13,226 nucleotides of DNA. It comes from an uncultured Eubacteriales bacterium. GTDB lineage: Bacteria; Bacillota_A; Clostridia; Saccharofermentanales; Saccharofermentanaceae. Both the position numbers and the translations under genes were made by a program. The stretch covers positions 1-13,226 of the forward strand of contig OMQY01000189.1 of assembly GCA_900313405.1 (NCBI GenBank), read 5' to 3'. The notes beneath the pieces were generated by a model that ran no database searches, was not told the DNA's origin, and saw only the letters and a list, made by a program, of their open reading frames with translations. Positions 7,364 through 13,226 of the stretch are shown here, one piece after another (within the stretch, counting starts at the first letter, position 1; each line of letters begins with the position of its first letter).

Positions 7364-8739
7364 TGTATAATGTCGAAAAGAACATCAGCACCTTATCCGA
7401 AGGCAGTGAACTTACCGTCGATATATCCAGATGGGATAACGAGGGCCGCGGCATAGCGGACCTTCCGGGCGGCAAGATCTGCTTTGTGGAGGGCGCTGTT
7501 CCGGGCGAGACCGTCAATATCCGCATCAGCCTCAACAAGAAGAACTATGCGGAAGCTGTCCTCACATCAGTGATCACCCCCTCACCGCATCGCGTCACGA
7601 GAACATCCGGGTGTGAAGGCGCCAGGCTCGATCACGTAGACTACGATGGTCAGACCGAATTCAAGTTCAACAAGGTAAGGGACTGCCTGATACGCATAGG
7701 CGGGGTCCCCGAAGATGTCGCCGACAGAGTAATGAGACCGGTCATAACTGCCGACAGACTGTATAACTACCGTAATCACATGCAGTACAGGATCAAAGGC
7801 GGCAGGATATGCGAGGTAAAAAGAAACAGTAACGACCTTGTTCCCGTTACCGTGAGTGACATCGAATATGAGATCTTCGGAAAAGTCAGGAGTGCTTTGG
7901 AGCAGATCCTCGACAATGCACCTACCGAACTGTTCAGCGGAGTAGTACTCAGAGCCTCCGAGCGGACGCACGAACTGCTCGTGGAACTGGTAAGCAGGGA
8001 TGCCCGCACCCACGAACTCGTTATACGCGATGCATCCGTCTATGTTGAAGCCTGCAAGGTGGCATCGAAGATCACAGAGGCTGCTTCAGGCTACAGACTT
8101 CGAGGCATCCTCTTGAGGATCAGTCCCGACAAAGTCTCATCGAGGACCCGAAGCGGTAAGCGTGTAGTCCTGACAGGAGACGACTTCTACGAAGAGAAGA
8201 TGAGCGGCAGGACCTTCAGGGTGAAGGCCGGCGCATTCTTCCAGGTCAATACAGAGCAGGCCGAGAAGCTTTACAGAGCTGCATCGGAGGGCATAGGAGA
8301 GACAGATGTCATCTATGACGTTTACTGCGGGACCGGAACGATCGGTCTGTCGTGCACCGGTGATAAGAATACGCTTATCGGGATCGAAAGCGTCCGCGAG
8401 GCGGTCGACTCCGCACGCATCAATGCTTCGATATCCGGTGTCGATAATGCACGGTTCATCTGCCGCCCCGCCGAGAAAGTCGATCCTGCAAAAGACAGGC
8501 TGCCTCATCCTGACGTCGTCATCGTCGATCCTCCCAGGAAGGGCATGGATCCGGTCTTTGTCCGCCGCCTGCTCGAGCTGAAGCCGCCGAGGATAACATA
8601 TATATCCTGCGATCCGGCGACGATGGCCCGCGATCTTAAGATGCTGACCCGTGATTATGATATCCTGAGCGTGACGCCCGCGGATCTTTTCTGCAGGACT
8701 GAGCACGTCGAGACTGTGGTGCAGTTGACAAAGAAGTGA
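7363..8739 (+). CDS. rlmD: 23S rRNA (uracil-C5)-methyltransferase, RlmD/RumA (TrmA) family
   Basis: SAM-dependent enzyme that methylates C5 of a uracil in 23S rRNA; 458 residues. An N-terminal TRAM RNA-binding domain (about 14-70: VDISRWDNEGRGIADLPGG) is followed by the central domain with YNYRNHMQYRI (134-144) and the catalytic domain: GAFFQVN (290-296), the SAM loop DVYCGTGTIGL (319-329), DPPRKGM (389-395), the nucleophile in ISCDPATMARDL (Cys416) and the general base in EHVETVVQL (Glu450). The catalytic machinery is complete. The iron-sulfur site is not: where the family has C-x5-C-G-G-C, this protein has only Cys84 (GCEGARLDHVDYDGQ), and the later CP-type motif reads SDIEY. The start is fixed by the TRAM domain, yet no normally spaced ribosome site precedes it (GGGGGTG is about 13 bases away). 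Which uracil is modified (U1939, U747 or both) cannot be told from sequence. Confidence 0.92.
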   Translation: MYNVEKNISTLSEGSELTVDISRWDNEGRGIADLPGGKICFVEGAVPGETVNIRISLNKKNYAEAVLTSVITPSPHRVTRTSGCEGARLDHVDYDGQTEFKFNKVRDCLIRIGGVPEDVADRVMRPVITADRLYNYRNHMQYRIKGGRICEVKRNSNDLVPVTVSDIEYEIFGKVRSALEQILDNAPTELFSGVVLRASERTHELLVELVSRDARTHELVIRDASVYVEACKVASKITEAASGYRLRGILLRISPDKVSSRTRSGKRVVLTGDDFYEEKMSGRTFRVKAGAFFQVNTEQAEKLYRAASEGIGETDVIYDVYCGTGTIGLSCTGDKNTLIGIESVREAVDSARINASISGVDNARFICRPAEKVDPAKDRLPHPDVVIVDPPRKGMDPVFVRRLLELKPPRITYISCDPATMARDLKMLTRDYDILSVTPADLFCRTEHVETVVQLTKK

Positions 8740-8753
8740 TGTCAGAATAGAAT
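8725..8753 (+). promoter_or_regulatory. Sigma-A promoter of the metal-binding lipoprotein gene
   Basis: TTGACA (8725-8730), a perfect -35 box, and TAGAAT (8748-8753), a -10 with one mismatch, are separated by exactly 17 bases. The -35 box is formed by codons near the end of rlmD (Leu-Thr), so the promoter starts inside the upstream gene. Transcription is expected to begin near 8760, inside the palindrome that follows. This makes the downstream gene its own transcription unit despite only 48 bases between the genes. Confidence 0.85.
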
Positions 8754-8770
8754 ATGAGAACGATTCTCAT
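8754..8770 (+). promoter_or_regulatory. Fur/Zur-type metalloregulator operator
   Basis: ATGAGAACGATTCTCAT has perfect 7-base arms (ATGAGAA/TTCTCAT) around three central bases. Viewed as the 7-1-7 form used by Fur-family repressors, TGAGAAC-G-ATTCTCA differs from symmetry at one position and resembles TGATAATNATTATCA and the TGAGAAT variants of Fur boxes. It abuts the -10 box and covers the expected start site, the right place for repression by a metal-loaded Fur-family protein. Zur, Fur or another member cannot be separated by sequence alone; the target gene favours a zinc or manganese response. Confidence 0.8.
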
Positions 8771-8787
8771 TTTCGACGGAGACAGAT

Positions 8788-9753
8788 ATGAAAAAGCAGA
8801 TATCAACAATACTCGCAGCTTTGATGTTGACAGGCTGTATGACGGCATGCAGCGGGAAGCCCATTGGCGACCCCGACAAGCTTCAGATAGTTACGACGAT
8901 CTTTCCCGAGTACGACTGGGTCATGAATGTCCTTGGCGACAAGGCCGGTGATGCTGAGGTCACCATGCTCCTCGACAAGCAGGTCGACATGCACAGTTAT
9001 CAGCCCACGACTGAGGATATAGTAGTGATATCAACATGCGATGTCTTTATTTACGTCGGTGGCGAATCGGATGCCTGGGTAGAGGATGCGCTCGATCAGG
9101 CGACCAACGGCGATATGGTCGTAGTCAACCTGATGGATGAGCTCGGCGATGCCGTAAGGGAAGAGGAGACAGTCGAGGGCATGGAGGCCGGAGAGTCCGA
9201 AGATGAGGACGAGATCGAATATGATGAGCACGTCTGGCTGTCACTTCGTAATGCCGGGGTACTGGTGAACAGCATAGCAGCTGCACTGGCAGAAGCCGAT
9301 CCCGATAATGCCGATACTTATGCGGGTAATGCCGCATCCTATAATGATGAACTTGCAGCACTTGATTCAGAGTATCAGAGCCTTATAGACGGTGCGCCGA
9401 CAAAGACTTTGCTTTTCGGTGACCGTTTCCCGTTCAGATATCTTGTGGAGGACTATGCTCTGTCCTACTATGCGGCTTTTGCAGGATGCTCCGCCGAGAC
9501 GGAAGCGAGCTTCAAGACGATCACTTTCCTGGCGGGGAAGGTTGATGAGCTGTCGCTCGATACCGTATTGGTGATCGAGAATTCCGATGACGGGATCGCA
9601 CGCACGATAATCGAGAATACCGGGTCGGGCGACGCGCAGATACTGACTTTGGATTCCATGCAGTCAGCAACTCTGGATGACTATAAGAACGGAACGACTT
9701 ATCTGTCGATCATGCGGAGCAATCTCTCTGTCCTTGAGCAGGCTCTGTATTAA
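8788..9753 (+). CDS. znuA: Metal (zinc or manganese) ABC transporter substrate-binding lipoprotein, ZnuA/TroA family
   Basis: Extracellular metal-capture lipoprotein of 321 residues, cluster A-I fold. A lipoprotein signal ends at LTGC (Cys17) or the alternative MTAC (Cys21). Family landmarks are IVTTIFPEYDWV (34-45), MHSYQPTTED (68-77, ligand His69), DVFIYVGGESDAWV (85-98), DEHVWLSLRNA (146-156, ligand His148) and DRFPFRYLVEDYALSYYAAFAGCSAETEASFKTI (212-245, given in parts: DRFPFRYL, YYAAFAGCS). The His-rich loop of ZnuA proteins is replaced by an acidic loop (about 125-147, EEETVEG to DEDEIEYDE). The usual third His/Glu ligand position falls around G211-D212, so the metal preference is uncertain. 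The ribosome site GGAG (8778-8781) is six bases before the ATG. No membrane or ATPase subunit is adjacent, so it must work with components encoded elsewhere. Its own promoter and Fur/Zur box indicate repression when metal is plentiful. Confidence 0.9.
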   Translation: MKKQISTILAALMLTGCMTACSGKPIGDPDKLQIVTTIFPEYDWVMNVLGDKAGDAEVTMLLDKQVDMHSYQPTTEDIVVISTCDVFIYVGGESDAWVEDALDQATNGDMVVVNLMDELGDAVREEETVEGMEAGESEDEDEIEYDEHVWLSLRNAGVLVNSIAAALAEADPDNADTYAGNAASYNDELAALDSEYQSLIDGAPTKTLLFGDRFPFRYLVEDYALSYYAAFAGCSAETEASFKTITFLAGKVDELSLDTVLVIENSDDGIARTIIENTGSGDAQILTLDSMQSATLDDYKNGTTYLSIMRSNLSVLEQALY

Positions 9754-9820
9754 GCTGCTCCACGCAGCGTAGGTAGTGTGCCGGCATAGTCTGTGATAGG
9801 CTCTGAACATAGAAGTTCAG
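9754..9820 (+). repeat. Two short hairpin-forming repeats after znuA
   Basis: GCTGC (9754-9758) pairs with GCAGC (9764-9768) immediately after the stop codon, and CTGAAC (9803-9808) pairs with GTTCAG (9815-9820). Neither has a T-run. They lie between the gene and the larger terminator hairpin; significance is unclear. Confidence 0.3.
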
Positions 9821-9828
9821 GACAAGAA

Positions 9829-9868
9829 CAAGGGCACCCCGTTCTCGCGGGATGCCCTTGCGGCTTTA
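9829..9868. terminator. Convergent (bidirectional) terminator between znuA and the surface-protein gene
   Basis: CAAGGGCA (9829-9836) pairs perfectly with TGCCCTTG (9853-9860); after one mismatch the stem continues CCCG/CGGG with a six-base loop. The plus-strand side is followed by CGGCTTTATTG and the minus-strand side by TTCTTGT, so the T-tracts are weak both ways. It starts 75 bases after the znuA stop and lies five bases beyond the surface-protein stop, so it is placed to end both transcripts. Confidence 0.7.
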
Positions 9869-12800
9869 TTGTCGTTTATACCGTTTACGCGATATTACGT
9901 ATCCGGTCATCAAGACGAGGCCTGACACTATTATTGCCGCTCCAACGGTCGGATAGATACTCGCTTCCTCACCGGTCGAGACGGTGCCCGAGCCGATATC
10001 GCTTGCCGGGGGCGGCGTGGCGGTCGGAGGCGGCGTGGTCTCATCTGCCGCGGTCTTATCCGGCTCCGTTGTGGGAGTCGCGGTGGGCGTTATGTTGTCC
10101 CTCGAAGCGCTCAACGTGTCGGAAGACGTCGGTGTCGGTGTAGACGTAGATGTCGGCTGCCTGTTCGCATCGGCCGTAGCTGCCTCAGTCGGCGTCGCCG
10201 TAGCAGAAGGTGTTGCTGTTGCCGTGACCGTAGGTGCAACTGTCGAGGTAGGGGTTGACGTAGGTGTCAACGTATCCGTCGGTGAAGGTGTGACCTTTTC
10301 TGTCGGGGTAGGAGTTGCAGTCTCGTTCGGTATCGGGAGTGCTTCATATACATAAGTGGTGTAGATGGAATTATAGTCCAGATCACCCGTAGTATAGTCG
10401 TAGAGATAACGGATGATACCGGGTGTATTTCCAGTGGTGAAGTCGGAGTAGAACATCGCGAAGAATGTATATGCATCGTATCCTTCCGGCAGTGCATATC
10501 CGGGTGCTGCCTCGACTTCCCGCAGGTAATACCGTCCGATCGCAAGATTGTTAAGACTTACTGCGTTATCCGTGGTGGTGAACGAGATGGTATTCGTGGC
10601 GGGGTCATAGGCGACGTCCGTGGCGTTCGTTACTTCTACTTTTGACAGGTCAAGATTACAGTCAAAATTCATACTTGAATTTTGAGATATACCCAGATCC
10701 ATATATGCTCCGAGTATGAACTTGGTTCCGGCAATAAATGATTCACTGAACGAGTACTTACGGATCTTGGTACTGTAGGAATATGCGAACGGGTCTTCCA
10801 TATTGATCCGTATGCTGTCCTGCTGAACCCCCTCAACGACCAGTTTACCGTCGATCGTAACGGTAAAGTGTATCGGCTCGGCAATACCGAATCCTACGGG
10901 AGCGTCTGTCTCGGTCAGGATATAATCTCCGGGCAATATTCCGTCGATATGAGTTATGGGATAGTTGACACTGGTGTGGAAGGTGACAGACGATCTTAGT
11001 ATAGTCTCTGCGGCGGAAGTCGAGGCTGAGCTCTGCCATACAGAAGACAGAGTCTCGAAGTTGAAGTTGTTTCCGTTATCATTTGTAATAACGAGACGGG
11101 CGTAAGGAAGATCCGGGATCGGAGTCTGAGCATTGGGTCCGTCCTGGAAAAACTTGCTTATCTCGATGCTATATCTGATAGGGGTATCCTTAACGACGAT
11201 GGTTCCGCTTACATTTGTTCCGCCGACGATCACATTACCGGATGCATCGATCTCAAAGGGGATAGCAGACGTAATACTGTATCCTTCCGGCGCATCGGTC
11301 TCTTCGAGTATGTAGTGACCTTCGGGCAGACCATGGACGACAGTCCTGGATGTGGCGACGGAAGTGAAGGATACGCTATTCTCTGCAGCATCATATGCGA
11401 AGCCGGCAGCTGCGTCAGTACCCTGTGTTGCAGTAACTGCGGACAGATCAACAGTGTAACCCGTATCGTTAGAGATCCTCAGTGTGGCGCCTGCGAGTTC
11501 TGACGTACCGTAGATACTCTGCTTACTGATGTTGACGTCAAATGATGCGACAGTGAGCTTGTTATCGACCATCGTTACGGCGGTTATCGGATTGCCGGCG
11601 GCATCAGTCAGTGTTCCGTCGGCAGTTACCGTGAATGTGATCGGTTCTGACGGTTCGTAACCGTCAGGTACGATAACCTCCGTCAATTCATATGTTCCCT
11701 GAGGAAGATTATGTATCACCGTGTCGTAATCACCTGAAGTTATGAAATAGACCGATCCGGTATATGCGGTAAATGTTGCTACTCCATCCCCCTGTGTTAA
11801 TCCCAGAGTCGTCATGTCGACAGGATTAGAGGGATCGGCAGGGTGGATCGACAAAGTTGCCCCTCCGACCTTGTTATTGTCCTGATCGACCTTGGCTACC
11901 GTTACATCAATGGTAACCGGTGTGGGAGTCGGTGAAGGCGTGACCGTTACATTAGGGATCGCCAGATCGTTTGAGGTATAGTACATCTCTTCCCAGCGCA
12001 CATAACCGTCAGGAAGTACAGTCAGTGTCATGGTCTGAGCATAAGGGATGTACCCGTCGGGAGCTTCGACCTCCTGGAGGTAATAAACACCTTCCATTAT
12101 CTGCTGGATCGTAACGGAGTTCTCCTCGATCGTTGTGAAGGTTATGGTATTCGTATCCGGATCGTATTCGAAGCTCGCGACCCCGTTGGCGGTAACACCG
12201 CTCATATCGATATCCGAATAAAGCCTGAAAGTGGCACCTCCGAGGTAGTGCTGACCGGGCATATACATAGCCTCATCCCAGTCAGTCTTCTGAAGTACGA
12301 TATTCTGAGGCTGCGGCGCAGGTACGTTCACCACGTTGACGCTCTGCCTGAGTGTAGTGCTCGGCGTAAGATCCCTGTACGAATCAAGGGCAGCAACCTG
12401 ACCGTTGGAGTCCGGCATGAAGAAGACAGGGTCCGTGCCGATCACATAACCCGGCTCAACATCCTGCTCGATCAGATAATAGCCGTGGTAACTGTAGAGA
12501 CCGTGGATGACAGCTTCCAGACCATGGATCGTAGTGAAAGTTATCGTGTTTGAAGCAGCATCATATGTGTACGACTCAACATTGGTGAGAGTAACCGCCG
12601 ACAGATCGATGTGATCTTCATATACATCAGCCTGATCTCCGTTGAATCCGAGAGTAAATGTTGCCGAGAGATACTCGTCATGGGTATTGGTCTTGCGCAT
12701 GGTTACGTCTACCGGACCCGGCGTAGGCGACGGTGACGGCGTAGGCGTTACTGTTGTATTCGGCAACTTCAGCGTATCGATCGGGGTTACCGTGGGCTTG

Positions 12801-13226
12801 GCAGAATAGGAATTGGACTGACCATAAGTTCCGTCCTGGCGTATCGAGATGAAGAGTCTGTTCGATCTGAGATTATAGCCGTCAGGAGCCTGTACTTCCT
12901 GGAAATAATACAGACCGTTATAGATGTTGTCGATGATTACGGTCTCACCCGCCTGTGTCGTGAATGTGATCACATTACGGGAAGCATCGTAAATATAGGA
13001 GGATACACCTGTCATCGTAACGTTCTCGAGGCTTAAGCTCTCAACGGATGAGGAATAATCGTGAGTGGAGTGAAGTTCGATCACTGCCCCGTCAACGTCC
13101 AGGATCGTACCGGACATGTCAACCTTCTGGAACTTGACACCGTCATGAGGCATAGGGGTAGGTGTCGGAGTATAGGTCGGAGTAGGGGAATTCGTAGGCG
13201 TTATTGTAGTGTTGATCGCAGTATAT
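9866..13226 (-). CDS. Large cell-surface adhesin-like protein with SpaA/Cna-B prealbumin-like domains, C-terminal part
   Basis: This is the last 1119 residues of a giant surface protein; the frame is open to the right edge, where 24 more residues (TITPTNSPTPTYTPTPTP) precede the first visible Met, so that Met at 13153 is internal and the true start is outside. Residue numbers below count from that Met. Seven prealbumin-like domains (about 7-133, 149-278, 284-402, 415-532, 538-657, 662-788, 793-944) are followed by a Thr/Pro stalk (945-1055), a sorting-like motif TVSTG (1057-1061), a membrane helix (about 1066-1087) and a basic tail (SRKRYKRQ). Each domain has a Lys in its first strand, a Glu in a YxLxExxAPxGY-type motif and an Asn or Asp near its end, the pattern of self-forming isopeptide bonds. 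Such proteins act as rigid wall-anchored adhesins or pilin-like rods; the ligand cannot be inferred. No sortase gene is in the window. The terminator follows directly. Confidence 0.88.
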   Translation of the reverse strand, partial: YTAINTTITPTNSPTPTYTPTPTPMPHDGVKFQKVDMSGTILDVDGAVIELHSTHDYSSSVESLSLENVTMTGVSSYIYDASRNVITFTTQAGETVIIDNIYNGLYYFQEVQAPDGYNLRSNRLFISIRQDGTYGQSNSYSAKPTVTPIDTLKLPNTTVTPTPSPSPTPGPVDVTMRKTNTHDEYLSATFTLGFNGDQADVYEDHIDLSAVTLTNVESYTYDAASNTITFTTIHGLEAVIHGLYSYHGYYLIEQDVEPGYVIGTDPVFFMPDSNGQVAALDSYRDLTPSTTLRQSVNVVNVPAPQPQNIVLQKTDWDEAMYMPGQHYLGGATFRLYSDIDMSGVTANGVASFEYDPDTNTITFTTIEENSVTIQQIMEGVYYLQEVEAPDGYIPYAQTMTLTVLPDGYVRWEEMYYTSNDLAIPNVTVTPSPTPTPVTIDVTVAKVDQDNNKVGGATLSIHPADPSNPVDMTTLGLTQGDGVATFTAYTGSVYFITSGDYDTVIHNLPQGTYELTEVIVPDGYEPSEPITFTVTADGTLTDAAGNPITAVTMVDNKLTVASFDVNISKQSIYGTSELAGATLRISNDTGYTVDLSAVTATQGTDAAAGFAYDAAENSVSFTSVATSRTVVHGLPEGHYILEETDAPEGYSITSAIPFEIDASGNVIVGGTNVSGTIVVKDTPIRYSIEISKFFQDGPNAQTPIPDLPYARLVITNDNGNNFNFETLSSVWQSSASTSAAETILRSSVTFHTSVNYPITHIDGILPGDYILTETDAPVGFGIAEPIHFTVTIDGKLVVEGVQQDSIRINMEDPFAYSYSTKIRKYSFSESFIAGTKFILGAYMDLGISQNSSMNFDCNLDLSKVEVTNATDVAYDPATNTISFTTTDNAVSLNNLAIGRYYLREVEAAPGYALPEGYDAYTFFAMFYSDFTTGNTPGIIRYLYDYTTGDLDYNSIYTTYVYEALPIPNETATPTPTEKVTPSPTDTLTPTSTPTSTVAPTVTATATPSATATPTEAATADANRQPTSTSTPTPTSSDTLSASRDNITPTATPTTEPDKTAADETTPPPTATPPPASDIGSGTVSTGEEASIYPTVGAAIIVSGLVLMTGYVISRKRYKRQ
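9893..9985 (-). other. Wall-sorting-like signal: TVSTG motif and membrane helix
   Basis: The codons at 9971-9985 read T-V-S-T-G, followed by EEASIYPTV, a hydrophobic helix (GAAIIVSGLVLMTGYVI) and the basic end SRKRYKRQ. The layout is that of an LPXTG sorting signal, but Leu-Pro is replaced. Either a sortase with relaxed specificity recognises it or the protein simply stays membrane-anchored. Confidence 0.6.
9989..10321 (-). other. Thr/Pro/Ser-rich stalk of the surface protein
   Basis: About 111 residues dominated by Thr, Pro, Ser and Ala (TPTPTEK, TPTSTPTSTVAPT, TPPPTATPPPA), with scattered charged residues near its end. Such low-complexity stretches usually span the peptidoglycan and are often glycosylated in other proteins; glycosylation here is only inferred. 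The same style of repeat links two pairs of domains further upstream. Confidence 0.8.
10322..13135 (-). repeat. Seven prealbumin-like (SpaA/Cna-B) domain repeats with isopeptide triads
   Basis: Protein-level repeats in order, with the predicted Lys/Glu/Asn-Asp triad numbered from the Met at 13153: 12755-13135 K10/E86/N132; 12320-12709 K154/E229/N276; 11948-12304 K289/E361/N401; 11558-11911 K421/E492/N531; 11183-11542 K544/E618/D656; 10790-11170 K667/E748/D787; 10322-10777 K799/E879/N943. Five of the seven (first, second, third, fifth and seventh) also share an internal strand motif, YD-x3-N-x-(I/V)-x-FT(T/S), about 30 residues before the Glu. Thr/Pro linkers follow the first and third domains. 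The repeats differ widely in sequence, so recent duplication is unlikely. The domain borders are my estimates. Confidence 0.8.

Noticed and set aside
9929..10321. Thr/Pro stalk region considered as a DNA-level tandem repeat or CRISPR-like array
   Set aside because: The regularity comes from alternating Thr/Pro codons; units vary in length and sequence and there are no constant repeats with unique spacers.
9984..10355. Plus-strand 123-codon frame rich in Val and Gly
   Set aside because: It is the mirror of the Thr/Pro stalk codons; the repetitive VGVGV pattern follows from the reverse complement of Thr-Pro codons.

Overview
The window looks like chromosomal DNA from a Gram-positive member of the Clostridia, roughly half G+C (family-level placement such as Oscillospiraceae or Saccharofermentanaceae is only a guess). 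The reasons are two lipoprotein binding proteins, strong GGAGG-type ribosome sites, sigma-A promoters, a short ProB without a PUA domain, a class A penicillin-binding protein with a Pro-rich tail, and a large SpaA/Cna-B-type surface protein with a Thr-Pro stalk and a C-terminal wall-sorting-like region. All reading frames inside the window are intact, and no gap between genes exceeds about 110 bases. I see no tRNA, rRNA, CRISPR array, insertion sequence or phage gene.

Region 1 (1-3984, plus strand) is a polyamine-type ABC transporter operon in the order potA (3' part only), potB, potC, potD. The first three genes overlap by ATGA, so translation is probably coupled. potD has its own strong ribosome site and the operon ends in a perfect 10-bp stem terminator. 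PotB is far longer than usual because about 180 extra residues with four predicted membrane helices precede the normal permease.

Region 2 (4035-7280, minus strand) holds proB (glutamate 5-kinase, with no proA beside it) and, upstream of it, a bifunctional PBP1A-type peptidoglycan synthase. An 82-base divergent region rich in short repeats separates the latter from the next block.

Region 3 (7363-9753, plus strand) holds an RlmD/RumA-type rRNA uracil methyltransferase that has lost most of its iron-sulfur cysteines, then a ZnuA/TroA-family metal-binding lipoprotein. The latter is preceded by a near-ideal sigma-A promoter whose -35 box lies inside the methyltransferase gene, directly followed by a Fur/Zur-type palindrome. 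This is the clearest regulatory device in the window and implies metal repression of an orphan binding protein.

Region 4 (9866-13226, minus strand, running off the right edge) is the C-terminal 1119 residues of a giant cell-surface protein: seven prealbumin-like domains, each with a predicted Lys-Glu-Asn/Asp isopeptide triad, a Thr/Pro stalk, a non-canonical sorting motif (TVSTG), a membrane helix and a basic tail. It converges on the metal-binding gene across a shared hairpin terminator.

The four blocks are mostly separate housekeeping or surface functions. The features that stand out as unusual are the PotB extension, the Fur/Zur-controlled orphan metal-binding protein, the cysteine-depleted RlmD, and the internal motif shared by most adhesin repeats. 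I did not find a convincing new multi-gene system.
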